Below are positions 26,206 through 34,097 of a DNA stretch of 64,000 nt, piece after piece (the first letter of the stretch is position 1; each line of letters opens with the position of its first letter). Made by a program: the position numbers and the translations under genes. The notes under the pieces were generated by a model. That model made no database searches. It saw nothing but the letters and a program-made list of their open reading frames with translations, and was not told where the DNA came from. The stretch covers positions 310,001 to 374,000 of the forward strand of contig NZ_JAUSXL010000001.1 in the NCBI RefSeq assembly GCF_030815975.1, in the 5' to 3' direction. This stretch comes from Variovorax paradoxus (lineage in GTDB: Bacteria > Pseudomonadota > Gammaproteobacteria > Burkholderiales > Burkholderiaceae_C).

Positions 26206-27441
26206 TCATTGCTTGGCCTTTCCCTGCGCCGTCCATGCGCCGATCACCGATTGCTCGACGAGCTCCACGAACGAATCGTAGGCGTCCACCGCGCGCTTGT
26301 ATGTCTTGGCGGCGCCTTCGTATTTCTGGACGTCGTAGACGGTCGCGAACTCGGCCGCCTTGTTGCTGGTCACGCTGGTCTTGGGGATTTCCACCGGCAG
26401 GGTGTATTCGCCGTAGGTGGCCTGGATCCACTGCCGCACCGCCGGCATGGCCGGGTCGGCCGCGTCCACGCGGCTCAGCAACACGTGCAGGAAGTCGAAG
26501 GCCTTGCCTTCGCGGTCCTTGCTCTGGCCGTCCAGGTTGCCGCCCAGGTCGGCGAGCAGCGACCAGAACTGGGCCGACGATGCGAAGTCGAGGCCCGAGG
26601 GCGGCACCGGCACGACGATGCCGTTCGCGGCCCACAGCGCGTTGATCGTGACATACGAAAGGGAAGGGGGCGTGTCGATCACGATCACGTCGTACAGGTC
26701 CCGCACCGTCTCCAGGCCTTCGTTGAGCACGTCCCAGAACTTGGCGCCGGGCTGCTGCATCTGGCGCGCGGGGAGGGCGAACTCGGCGGAGAACAGGAAC
26801 GGGGCGGCGGCGACCAGGTCGATCCCGTCCCAGTAGGTCGACCGGATGGCGTAGCGGATGTCGCTCTCGGATCCGTCGCACAGCGGCCCGATCGTCATGT
26901 CCTCGGTGACCTCGGCTTCCGGCAGCAGGCCGTGCAGCGTGGTGAGCGAGCCCTGCGGGTCGGTATCGATCGCGAGCACGCGGTGCCCGCGCAGGCTGAG
27001 CCCTTGGGCCAGCACCATGGCCGTGGTCGTCTTGGCCACGCCGCCCTTGAAATTGCCCACGGCGATCGTGATGGCCTTTCGGCCGGCCGGCCGCATCTTT
27101 TCCGCGCGGTAGGTCCGGGTCCACCGGCGCAGTTCGTCCAGCTCGAAGGTCCGCTTGCCGCCCGAAGGGGTCAGCCGCCCGGCCGGAAGATCTTCCTTGG
27201 TGATGCGATAGGCCACGTGCGCCTTGTCGACGCCGCAGAGCGCGGCAAGCTGCGCGGTGGAGTAGGTGGGTGGAATCTTGCGGGCTTCCGGCGCCAGCAG
27301 CATGCCCCGGATCTGCTCCACCATCGACCCGGCCCGAGTCGCCAGCGCCGCGATCTTCTGCATGTTGATGGTTTGGCGGGGAGGCACCTGGACGTCGCTG
27401 GAAACCAGGTTTCCAGCGATCGAGGGAACGGGAACGGACAT
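26206..27441 (-). CDS. parA: ParA-family partition ATPase with N-terminal HTH
   Basis: 411 aa from ATG 27441. Residues ~57-112 form an HTH of the MerR-like kind (YSTAQLAALCGVDKAHVAYR), as in large type Ia ParA proteins that repress their own operon. The ATPase domain has the deviant Walker A motif KGGVAKTT (residues 132-139), VLAIDTDPQGSLT as A-prime box and VIVIDTPPSL as Walker B. It moves the ParB-parS complex over the nucleoid. Upstream lies an inverted repeat (27455-27494) that may be its operator. A parS-like palindrome is inside its first codons. Confidence 0.93.
   Translation of the reverse strand: MSVPVPSIAGNLVSSDVQVPPRQTINMQKIAALATRAGSMVEQIRGMLLAPEARKIPPTYSTAQLAALCGVDKAHVAYRITKEDLPAGRLTPSGGKRTFELDELRRWTRTYRAEKMRPAGRKAITIAVGNFKGGVAKTTTAMVLAQGLSLRGHRVLAIDTDPQGSLTTLHGLLPEAEVTEDMTIGPLCDGSESDIRYAIRSTYWDGIDLVAAAPFLFSAEFALPARQMQQPGAKFWDVLNEGLETVRDLYDVIVIDTPPSLSYVTINALWAANGIVVPVPPSGLDFASSAQFWSLLADLGGNLDGQSKDREGKAFDFLHVLLSRVDAADPAMPAVRQWIQATYGEYTLPVEIPKTSVTSNKAAEFATVYDVQKYEGAAKTYKRAVDAYDSFVELVEQSVIGAWTAQGKAKQ
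27395..27419. promoter_or_regulatory. parS candidate 4, inside the start of parA
   Basis: TCGCTGGAAACC-A-GGTTTCCAGCGA, a perfect 12-1-12 palindrome. The core GGAAACC-N-GGTTTCC is the one in the other three sites. It covers about codons 8-16 of parA. Confidence 0.65.
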
Positions 27442-27454
27442 TTTGTTTGACCTT

Positions 27455-27494
27455 ATTCGACAGAATACGGCAATTCTATGAGAATCTGTCGAAT
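27455..27494. promoter_or_regulatory. Inverted repeat upstream of parA (likely par operator)
   Basis: ATTCGACAGA (27455-27464) and TCTGTCGAAT (27485-27494) are perfect 10-bp arms 20 bp apart, so centres are 30 bp (about three turns) apart. They begin 14 bp upstream of the parA ATG. This is the place where type Ia ParA proteins bind to repress the operon. Confidence 0.6.
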
Positions 27495-27684
27495 GAACAA
27501 GTTTCGCGGAGAAGTCAGCTGCAGTCTCGCGAAGTATTGTGAGAGGGATTGGGGACCCAGACCCCGGGGCCTCGCAGCTCAGGCGCCGCAACACTCGAAA
27601 GCTGGGGGCAGGGCACCCTTCGAGGGTCTTTTGCGCGCCCTGTGCCCGTCTTGCCCCCCAAACAGGGATGCCACCGGGGGCTGG

Positions 27685-27799
27685 AACCCATATCCACTCA
27701 CATTGGAACCCATCCGGACTCACAAAAGTGCCTCCAGTCTCCCAACAAGGCTCACTCCAAATCCCAGCCGTTCTCACATTCAATCCCAACCGATCTCAC
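27685..27799 (+). repeat. Iteron array, five 17-bp copies
   Basis: Copies start at 27685, 27707, 27739, 27761 and 27783: AACCCATATCCACTCAC, AACCCATCCGGACTCAC, CTCCCAACAAGGCTCAC, ATCCCAGCCGTTCTCAC and ATCCCAACCGATCTCAC. Consensus is CCCA-N6-CTCAC. Start-to-start spacing is 22, 32, 22 and 22 bp, so all copies lie on the same face of the helix. Rep_3-type initiators bind such arrays to open the origin. Confidence 0.8.
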
Positions 27800-27905
27800 G
27801 TCAAAGAGCGTAAGTGGCTGTCACGATGGAGAAAAACCGAATCCCAAATCTTCAATCCCCCAAGTGTTTATCTGCAAACATACCAAGGCACCATTGCCCG
27901 TGTAG

Positions 27906-27925
27906 TGTGAATTGACGAATTCACA
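27906..27925. promoter_or_regulatory. Inverted repeat upstream of rep (likely Rep operator)
   Basis: TGTGAATT-GACG-AATTCACA, perfect 8-bp arms, 44 bp before the rep ATG. Each arm ends in TCAC/GTGA as the iterons do. In iteron replicons Rep dimers commonly repress their gene by binding such an inverted half-iteron. Confidence 0.6.
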
Positions 27926-27969
27926 ATGCAAGGGCATGATGTGAAACCATCTGATTGCCGCTGCGGACC

Positions 27970-29343
27970 ATGGTCGAAGAAGACAATTCACATTCCCGAT
28001 CTCCACCGCGGCAATCGCCCACGGCGGAGGAGCAGAGCGTTGCCAAGGCCAACGAGGCCATTGCCATCCGTCCCAAGCGCGGCCGGCTCACCCTGCTGTC
28101 GCGGCGCATCTACAACGCGCTGCTCTACCACTCGCAGCGCCAGGGCGTGGACGAGCCGGTCTATCGGCTGACGCTGAGCGAACTGATCGGCGACGCCCGC
28201 TTCAACTCCAACAACACCGAGCTGCTCAAATCGCACCTGCGCGACATGCAGGCCACGACCATCGAATGGTCGACCAGCAGCAGTTCGCTGAAGCGGTGGG
28301 TGTCCTCGCAGCTCCTGGGCACGGTCACGATCGAGGAGCAGGGCAGGGGGCGGCCCTGCATGGTGACCTGGCGCTATCCGGACGAGATCAAGGAGCGGCT
28401 GGTCAAGCCGCACCAGTACACGCGCGTGCTGCTCGAGATGAGCAGCCAGATGCGCAGCTATTCCGCGGCGGTGCTGTACGAGATCGGCGCGCGCTATCTG
28501 ACCTCGCCGGGGCGGCTGTCGATGCGCGAGGACGTGGTCTGGTGGGCTGCGGTGCTGACGGGCCGCAGCGACATCAAGGAGGTCGACTACCGCTTCCTCA
28601 AGCGCGACGTCATCAGCAAGGCGTTGGCCGAGATCGACGCGCTGTGCGAGGACTTCGGGCTGGAGCTGATCGAGCACAAGCGCGGCCGCAAGATCGAGGA
28701 GATCCAGTTCCGGGTCGTTCCCAAGGTCCAGCAGCGCCTGGGCGACATCAGCGCGTCGAACCGCAACGTCTTCGACCTGGAGCTGGTGGGTCGCCTGATC
28801 GCGCTGGGCCTGAAACAGGACGAGGCCCAGGATCTCTACGCCACCACCGACGAAGGGCAGATCCGCGCCACGCTCGACCATGTCGACCAGCGGCTGCGCA
28901 ACGCCACGATGCCCGGGCTCAAGTCGCCGGCGGCCTATTTCAAGGATGCGCTGAAGAAGGGCTATGCCGGCGTGACCGCGATGGAGCCGGCGCCCAGCAG
29001 CGGCCCGGCGCCTGCGCTGGCGCCGCCCGCGGCGGTGCTGTCGGAGGCCGACCGGCTGCGGCGCATCCGCGAGCTCTGGGAGAACGACCGCATGGGGCAG
29101 GCGCGCGCCGTGTTCGCCGAGATGCCGCAGCCGATGCAGGCCGACGTGCGCACGCGCTTCGAGGCCGAACGGCTCGATCAGGTGGCGGCCCCTATCGCGC
29201 GCGCCTGGCGGCGCGACGGCCCGGCCAGCCGCGTGGCCGCGACCACCTTCTTCCGCTGGCTCGCAGAGGACACCTGGCCGGAAGCGCCGTCCGACCGGGT
29301 GCTGCTGGATTTCGCGCTTCAGCGCGGCGTGGCCGGCCTCTGA
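27970..29343 (+). CDS. Replication initiator protein, Rep_3 superfamily
   Basis: 457 aa from ATG 27970 (a TTG in frame lies 5 codons before). The N-terminal ~230 residues look like the paired winged-helix domains of plasmid initiators such as RepE/Pi: LTLLSRRIYNALLYHSQ, LTLSELIGDARFNSNNTELL, then QMRSYSAAVLYEIGARYLT and a second basic helix region. The C-terminal part is a Pro/Ala-rich linker and an extra ~100-residue helical domain. It is divergent from parA and next to the iterons it should bind. The composition matches the neighbourhood, so the replicon looks long adapted to this host. Confidence 0.88.
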   Translation: MVEEDNSHSRSPPRQSPTAEEQSVAKANEAIAIRPKRGRLTLLSRRIYNALLYHSQRQGVDEPVYRLTLSELIGDARFNSNNTELLKSHLRDMQATTIEWSTSSSSLKRWVSSQLLGTVTIEEQGRGRPCMVTWRYPDEIKERLVKPHQYTRVLLEMSSQMRSYSAAVLYEIGARYLTSPGRLSMREDVVWWAAVLTGRSDIKEVDYRFLKRDVISKALAEIDALCEDFGLELIEHKRGRKIEEIQFRVVPKVQQRLGDISASNRNVFDLELVGRLIALGLKQDEAQDLYATTDEGQIRATLDHVDQRLRNATMPGLKSPAAYFKDALKKGYAGVTAMEPAPSSGPAPALAPPAAVLSEADRLRRIRELWENDRMGQARAVFAEMPQPMQADVRTRFEAERLDQVAAPIARAWRRDGPASRVAATTFFRWLAEDTWPEAPSDRVLLDFALQRGVAGL

Positions 29344-29399
29344 TGCTGTCTATTATGTGAGCGCATACTTATCTCTCGAAGTGCGCAGCCGCGAGGGCT

Positions 29400-29834
29400 T
29401 CAGTCTGCTTCGCACTCGGCGATGAAAGTTTCCAGCAGCTTCTTGAGCTGGCTGGTCTTGCGCGGGCCCAGCGCTTCCTCGATCACATGGTGGTGCGCGT
29501 CCACGCTTTTCTTGAGCCGCGACACCGTCTCCAGCCCGAGGTCGGTGATATAGACCAGCACCCGCCGGCTGTCGGCCGCGTCGGCGGCGCGCTGCACCAG
29601 GCCGCGGCTCACGAGCTTGTCGATGTTCTTGGTGAGCGCCGGGTGGTTGAGCAGCACCAGTTCGGCCAGCTCGCCCATGGAGCGCCCCTGCTCGTCGGCG
29701 AGCACCTGGAGGATGCGCCAGTGCTCCTCGGTCACCTCCTCCGCCGCGATCGACTGGGCCAGGCCGAGTCGCATGCGCCGGTTGGCGGAGGCCAGCAGAT
29801 ACGCCAGATACTGCGAAATGTCTTGCTCGGGCAT
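29400..29834 (-). CDS. MarR-family transcriptional regulator
   Basis: 144 aa from ATG 29834. A classic MarR winged helix: EEHWRILQVLADEQGRSMGE, LVLLNHPALTKNIDKLVSRG, then the wing AADAADSRRVLVYITDLG and a C-terminal dimerisation helix. These dimers usually repress divergent genes until a small ligand, often an aromatic or phenolic acid, binds. Divergent from an AmiC-like sensor and amidase operon. TTTCC-N2-GGAAA palindromes in the shared gap and before the amidase are its probable sites. Confidence 0.88.
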   Translation of the reverse strand: MPEQDISQYLAYLLASANRRMRLGLAQSIAAEEVTEEHWRILQVLADEQGRSMGELAELVLLNHPALTKNIDKLVSRGLVQRAADAADSRRVLVYITDLGLETVSRLKKSVDAHHHVIEEALGPRKTSQLKKLLETFIAECEAD

Positions 29835-29892
29835 GGGGCGAGGCAACGGTCTTTGTCGCGTGGTTGGGAGCCGCCAGTTTAGCAACGATCCT

Positions 29893-29904
29893 TTTCCCAG
29901 GAAA
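29893..29904. promoter_or_regulatory. Palindrome TTTCC-CA-GGAAA between MarR and AmiC-like genes
   Basis: TTTCC and GGAAA arms 2 bp apart, 59 bp before the MarR start and 69 bp before the AmiC-like start. The core equals the centre of the large palindrome at 31126-31155. Confidence 0.5.
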
Positions 29905-29972
29905 GTATTGGCGCGATTTTTGCGATAGCTTCTGCCCAGTTGCCGTCTTGGTGCGTTGCCCGGGAGCTCCCG

Positions 29973-31112
29973 ATGTTTTCTTCCCCTGGATCGGTCATGC
30001 GTCGCCCGCCCGTCTTCATGCCGGGCGGCGCGCCGTTCACGAGGGCCGAGCGGCCGGCGCTCGCGCGGCAGGAACTCCAGATCGCGCTGTGCGTGCCGCT
30101 GGGCGGCACGGCCGGCATCTGGGGGCCGTCCGCGATGTCGTCGGCCAAGCTGGCCGTCGCAGAGCTCAACCGCGAGGCGGGCATCGGCGGGCGCGGCTGC
30201 CGGCTCCTGACCGTCAACGCGGCGGACGATGCGCCCGACATCGAGGCCACGCTGATCGAGCTGGTCCAGGCGGGCGACATCGACGCCATCATCGGCATGC
30301 ACACCAGCGCCGTGCGCCAGCGCATCCTGCGGGCCGTCGGCGGCCAGATCCCGTTCGTCTACACCCCGCTCTACGAAGGCGGGGAGTCGACGCCGGGCGT
30401 CTTCGCCATCGGCGAGACGACGGCGCGCCAACTCGGGCCGGCGATCCGCTGGCTCGGCGCGCGCAAGCGCCCGCGGCGCTGGTTCGCCATCGGCAACGAC
30501 TACGTGTGGCCGCACGTGTCGCACCGCATGGCGCGCGGCTACATCGCCGAGGCCGGTGGCGAGCTGGTCGGCGAGATGTACGTGCCCTTCGGCACCACCG
30601 ACTTTTCCGAGGCGCTCGATGCGCTGCGCCAGGGCAGGGCAGACGCGGTCGTGTTGTCGCTGGTCGGGCAGGACGCGATCGAGTTCAACCGCGCCTTCGG
30701 CGCCGCCGGCCTGTCGCGCGCGATGTTCAGGCTGTCCTGCGCCATCGGCGAGAACGAGCTGCTGGGCATCGGCGCCGACAACGCGGAGGATCTCTACGTC
30801 GCCTGCGGCTACTTCGCCACGCTCGACACCGAAGCCAACCTGGCCTTCAAGGAGCGCTACCGCTCGCACTTCGGCGAGCGCGCGCCCACGCTCAACACCT
30901 TCGGCCAGTCGACCTACGAGGGCATGCACTTCCTGGCGGCGCTGCTCGAGCGCCAGCAGCGCCCGGCGGCCTGCCATGAGCGCCTGGGCGCTTCGCCGCT
31001 GCGCTACCGCAGCGCGCGCGATGCAGCCTATGGCGCCGACGGCATCACCCGCACCCCCATCTACCTGGCCCGTGCGGAGGGCAACGTGTTTCGCGTGATC
31101 ACGCAGCTGTAA
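29973..31112 (+). CDS. AmiC-like amide-binding sensor / ABC-type receptor without signal peptide
   Basis: 379 aa from ATG 29973 with GGGAG 6 nt upstream. It has the fold of periplasmic leucine/amide-binding proteins (type I), with LQIALCVPLGGTAGIWGPSA at the start and PFVYTPLYEGGES and YLARAEGNVFRVI later. The first residues (MFSSPGSVMRRPPVFMPGG) are not a signal peptide. This matches AmiC of Pseudomonas, a cytoplasmic amide sensor that controls the antiterminator AmiR. No AmiR gene is visible; the adjacent regulator is MarR. An orphan receptor with a wrong start is possible but no upstream signal is open in frame. Confidence 0.78.
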   Translation: MFSSPGSVMRRPPVFMPGGAPFTRAERPALARQELQIALCVPLGGTAGIWGPSAMSSAKLAVAELNREAGIGGRGCRLLTVNAADDAPDIEATLIELVQAGDIDAIIGMHTSAVRQRILRAVGGQIPFVYTPLYEGGESTPGVFAIGETTARQLGPAIRWLGARKRPRRWFAIGNDYVWPHVSHRMARGYIAEAGGELVGEMYVPFGTTDFSEALDALRQGRADAVVLSLVGQDAIEFNRAFGAAGLSRAMFRLSCAIGENELLGIGADNAEDLYVACGYFATLDTEANLAFKERYRSHFGERAPTLNTFGQSTYEGMHFLAALLERQQRPAACHERLGASPLRYRSARDAAYGADGITRTPIYLARAEGNVFRVITQL

Positions 31113-31125
31113 GCGGTCCAGCCGA

Positions 31126-31155
31126 GCATTTTATTTTCCAAGGAAAATAAAATGC
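31126..31155. promoter_or_regulatory. Perfect 30-bp palindrome upstream of the amidase-ABC operon
   Basis: Arms GCATTTTATTTTCC and GGAAAATAAAATGC separated by AA. It ends exactly where the -35 box TTGACT (31156-31161) begins. Being AT-rich with the TTTTCC/GGAAAA core also found before the MarR gene, it looks like an operator. It could also double as terminator for the AmiC-like gene, 14 bp upstream. Confidence 0.65.
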
Positions 31156-31184
31156 TTGACTTGGAAAATATCAGATTCCAGAAT
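31156..31184 (+). promoter_or_regulatory. Promoter of amidase-ABC operon
   Basis: -35 TTGACT (31156-31161), 17-bp spacer, -10 CAGAAT (31179-31184). A further half palindrome (TTGGAAAATATCAGATTCCA) fills the spacer, so a bound regulator would block RNA polymerase. Confidence 0.55.
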
Positions 31185-31252
31185 CCCTCCGTGTCGCGCC
31201 CATGCCCGATGGGCTGCAGGCGAACCCTTCCACCCGAAACACGGAGTCGCAC

Positions 31253-32770
31253 ATGGCCATCAAGCGCCCCACCCTGGACCAGCTGCAAGACGTGGCGCTG
31301 AGCCTTGGCATCCACCTGTCCGAAGCGCAGGCGAGCAGCTACAACGCGCTGCTGCAGGCCAACTTCGATGCCTACGACGCGGTCGATGCGATGCCCGACT
31401 ACCTGCCCGTGGTGAGCTACGCGCGCACGCCCGGCTACCGCCCGCTGGGCGAGGAGAACAAGTACGGCGCCTGGTACGTCAAGACCACGATCAAGGGCAA
31501 GCCCGAGGGCAAGCTCGCCGGCAAGACCGTGGTGCTGAAGGACAACGTCTGCCTGGCCGGCGTGCCGATGATGAACGGCGCCTCCACGCTCGAAGGCTAT
31601 GTGCCGAACGTGGACGCCACGGTCGTCACGCGGCTGCTCGACGCCGGCGCCACGGTGGTGGGCAAATCGGTCTGCGAGTACTTCTGCTTCTCGGGCGGCT
31701 CGCACACCAGCGCCTCGGGGCCGGTGCACAACCCGCACCGCATGGGCTACTCGGCCGGCGGTTCCTCGTCGGGCAGCGCGGCGCTGGTGGCCGCGGGCGA
31801 GGTCGATCTTGCGATCGGCGGCGACCAGGGCGGCTCCATCCGCATGCCGGCGTCCTACTGCGGCATCTACGGCATGAAGGCCACGCACGGCCTGGTGCCG
31901 TACACGGGCGTGATGCCGATCGAACTCACCCTCGACCACACGGGCCCGATGACGGCCAACGTGACCGACAACGCGCTGATGCTCGAGGTGCTGGCCGGCC
32001 CCGACGGGCTCGATCCGCGCCAGCATGCAGGCCAGACCGCCAAGCCCTACAGCGAGCTCATGAAGGACGGCGTGCGCGGCCTGCGCATCGGCATCGTCAA
32101 GGAGGGCTTCGGCTGGCCCCAGTCGGATGCCGCCGTCGGCGCCAAGGTGCGCAAGGCGGCCGAGGTGTTCACCAGGTTGGGCGCCATCGTCAGCGATGTG
32201 TCGGTGCCGATGCACGCGGTCGGCCCGGCGATCTGGCTGCCGATCGCCGCCGAGGGCGCGACCCAGCAGATGATGAAGGACAACGGCCACGGCTTCAACT
32301 GGAAGGGCCTCTACGTCACGAGCATGGTCGACTTCCATGCCGGCTGGAAGCAGCGCGCCGACGAACTCTCGGAAACGCTCAAGCTCACGATGGTGCTGGG
32401 CGAGTACTTCATCAAGCACTACCGCGGCCACTACTACGCCAAGGCGCAGAACCTCGCGCGCCAGCTGACCGCGGCCTACGACAGCACGCTGGCCGACTTC
32501 GACCTGCTGCTGATGCCCACGCTGCCGATCACGGCCACGCCGCTGCCCGCGCCCGGCGCGAGCATCGAGGAAGTGGTCACGCGCGCCTTCGAGGTGCTGC
32601 CCAACACCTGTCCCTTCGACGTCACGGGCCACCCGTCGATGAGCGTGCCCTGCGGGCTCATCGACGGCCTGCCGGTCGGGATGATGCTCACCGGCCGCCA
32701 CCACGACGAAGCCACCATCTACCGCGCCGCCTATGCCTTCGAGCAGGCTGGCGACTGGAAAGCCATCTGA
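31253..32770 (+). CDS. Amidase (amidase-signature family)
   Basis: 505 aa from ATG 31253. The Ser-cisSer-Lys triad is visible: Lys96 in TVVLKDNVCLAG, cis-Ser172 in SAGGSSSGSAALV and Ser196 in GGDQGGSIRMPA. The first ~65 residues are an extra alpha-helical N-terminus as in nitrile-linked amidases of the Rhodococcus type. It hydrolyses carboxamides to acid and ammonia in the cytoplasm. It heads a run of amidase, five ABC genes and a second amidase, so it should act on the amide imported by that system. Confidence 0.9.
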   Translation: MAIKRPTLDQLQDVALSLGIHLSEAQASSYNALLQANFDAYDAVDAMPDYLPVVSYARTPGYRPLGEENKYGAWYVKTTIKGKPEGKLAGKTVVLKDNVCLAGVPMMNGASTLEGYVPNVDATVVTRLLDAGATVVGKSVCEYFCFSGGSHTSASGPVHNPHRMGYSAGGSSSGSAALVAAGEVDLAIGGDQGGSIRMPASYCGIYGMKATHGLVPYTGVMPIELTLDHTGPMTANVTDNALMLEVLAGPDGLDPRQHAGQTAKPYSELMKDGVRGLRIGIVKEGFGWPQSDAAVGAKVRKAAEVFTRLGAIVSDVSVPMHAVGPAIWLPIAAEGATQQMMKDNGHGFNWKGLYVTSMVDFHAGWKQRADELSETLKLTMVLGEYFIKHYRGHYYAKAQNLARQLTAAYDSTLADFDLLLMPTLPITATPLPAPGASIEEVVTRAFEVLPNTCPFDVTGHPSMSVPCGLIDGLPVGMMLTGRHHDEATIYRAAYAFEQAGDWKAI

Positions 32771-32855
32771 GGCTTTCACCCGCTTTCCTTCCGTTCCTGC
32801 CTTTCTCATAAACACAGCGGCGGCTGCGCCCGCCGAACAACGAGGAGTTAGTTCC

Positions 32856-34082
32856 ATGGATCGTCGTTCCTTCATCCAGTCGTCGGCCGCCGCCCTGGCG
32901 GGCACCGCGGTGCCGCTGTTCCCGATGGCCGCCATGGCGGCCGACGAGATCGTGGTCGGCAGCATCATCGACATGTCGGGCGGGCTGGACATCTACGGCA
33001 AGCCGATGGCCGACTGCATGACGCTCGCGGTCGAGGAGCAGAACGCGGCCGGCGGCCTGCTGGGCAGGAAGCTCAAGCTGGCCACCTACGACCCGCAGTC
33101 GAACATGCAGCTCTATGCGCAGTTCGCGCAGCAGTCGGCGCTCAAGGACAAGTCGACGGTGGTAATGGGCGGCATCACCTCGGCCTCGCGCGAGGTGATC
33201 CGGCCGGTGCTCACGCGCAACAAGACGCTGTACTTCTACAACACGCAGTACGAGGGCGGCGTGTGCGATCGCAACACCTTCTGCACCGGCGTCACGCCCG
33301 GGCAGACCGTTGCCAAGCTCATCCCCTATGCGATGAAGAAGTGGGGCAAGAAGGTCTACGTGGTGGCGGCCGACTACAACTATGGCCAGATCACGTCGCA
33401 GTGGGTGAAGAAGTTCGTGCAGGACAACGGCGGCTCGGTGGCGTCCATCGACTTCTTCCCGCTCGACGTGACCAACTTCGGCCCGACCATCTCGAAGATC
33501 GAGGCGGCCAAGCCCGACATGATCGTCTCGGCGCTGGTCGGCGGTGCGCACATCTCGTTCTACCGCCAGTGGGCGGCCGCGGGCCTGACCAAGAAGATCC
33601 CGCTCGCGTCCACCACCTTCGCGGGCGGCAACGAGCACATCGTGCTGTCGCAGGCGGAGACCGACGGCTTCCTCATTTCGTACAACTACTTCCAGAACCT
33701 CGACACGCCGCAGAACAAGGCCTTCAAGGAGCGCTTCTACAAGCGCTTCGGTGCCGACTATCCCAACATCACCGAGCTTGCGATGGGCACCTACCAGGGC
33801 TTCAAGCTCTGGGCCGAGGGCGTGAAGAAGGCCGGCTCGCTGGACCGCGAGAAGATGATCGCGGCGCTGGAGACCGGCATCGGCATCGACGGCCCGAGCG
33901 GCAAGGTCACGCTCGATGCGGCCACCCACCACTGCGTGCTGAACGTGAGCATCGCGGAGGTGCGCAACAAGCAGCTCAACATCGTCGAGACCTTCCAGCA
34001 GCAGCCGCCGGTGGACACCAGCGCGGTCTGCAACCTCGTGAAGAATCCGAAGGACAACCAGCAGTACGTGATCAAGGCCTGA
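32856..34082 (+). CDS. Amide/urea-type ABC importer, periplasmic binding protein
   Basis: 408 aa from ATG 32856. The N-terminus MDRRSFIQSSAAALAG is a twin-arginine (Tat) type signal, cleaved near AAMAADE. The mature part is a type I binding protein close to UrtA/FmdD: GSIIDMSGGLDIYGKPMADC, YDPQSNMQLYAQFAQQ, FYNTQYEGGVCDRNTFCTG. FmdDEF import short-chain amides and urea in Methylophilus, which fits the flanking amidases. First of five transporter genes, 85 bp after the amidase. Confidence 0.88.
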   Translation: MDRRSFIQSSAAALAGTAVPLFPMAAMAADEIVVGSIIDMSGGLDIYGKPMADCMTLAVEEQNAAGGLLGRKLKLATYDPQSNMQLYAQFAQQSALKDKSTVVMGGITSASREVIRPVLTRNKTLYFYNTQYEGGVCDRNTFCTGVTPGQTVAKLIPYAMKKWGKKVYVVAADYNYGQITSQWVKKFVQDNGGSVASIDFFPLDVTNFGPTISKIEAAKPDMIVSALVGGAHISFYRQWAAAGLTKKIPLASTTFAGGNEHIVLSQAETDGFLISYNYFQNLDTPQNKAFKERFYKRFGADYPNITELAMGTYQGFKLWAEGVKKAGSLDREKMIAALETGIGIDGPSGKVTLDAATHHCVLNVSIAEVRNKQLNIVETFQQQPPVDTSAVCNLVKNPKDNQQYVIKA

Positions 34083-34097
34083 GGGCAGGGCGCCGGC

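Larger units (their letters stand above)
27442..27969. other. Putative replication origin between parA and rep
   Basis: A 528-bp gene-free region flanked by divergent parA and rep. It holds an inverted repeat before parA, a GC-rich middle, five iterons (27685-27799), an AT-richer stretch (about 27826-27950) that could be the unwinding site, and an inverted repeat at 27906-27925 before rep. No clear DnaA box (TTATCCACA) was seen. A tiny hairpin ACCCT-TCG-AGGGT with CTTTT (27615-27631) could end leftward-moving or rightward-moving leader transcripts. Confidence 0.75.

Noticed and set aside
27615..27631. ACCCT-TCG-AGGGT-CTTTT as a strong terminator
   Set aside because: The 5-bp stem is short and there is no gene end close by; kept only as a remark in the origin entry.
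31126..31155. Large AT-rich palindrome as a plain intrinsic terminator
   Set aside because: It is low in GC, lacks a following T-run and touches a -35 box, so operator is more likely.
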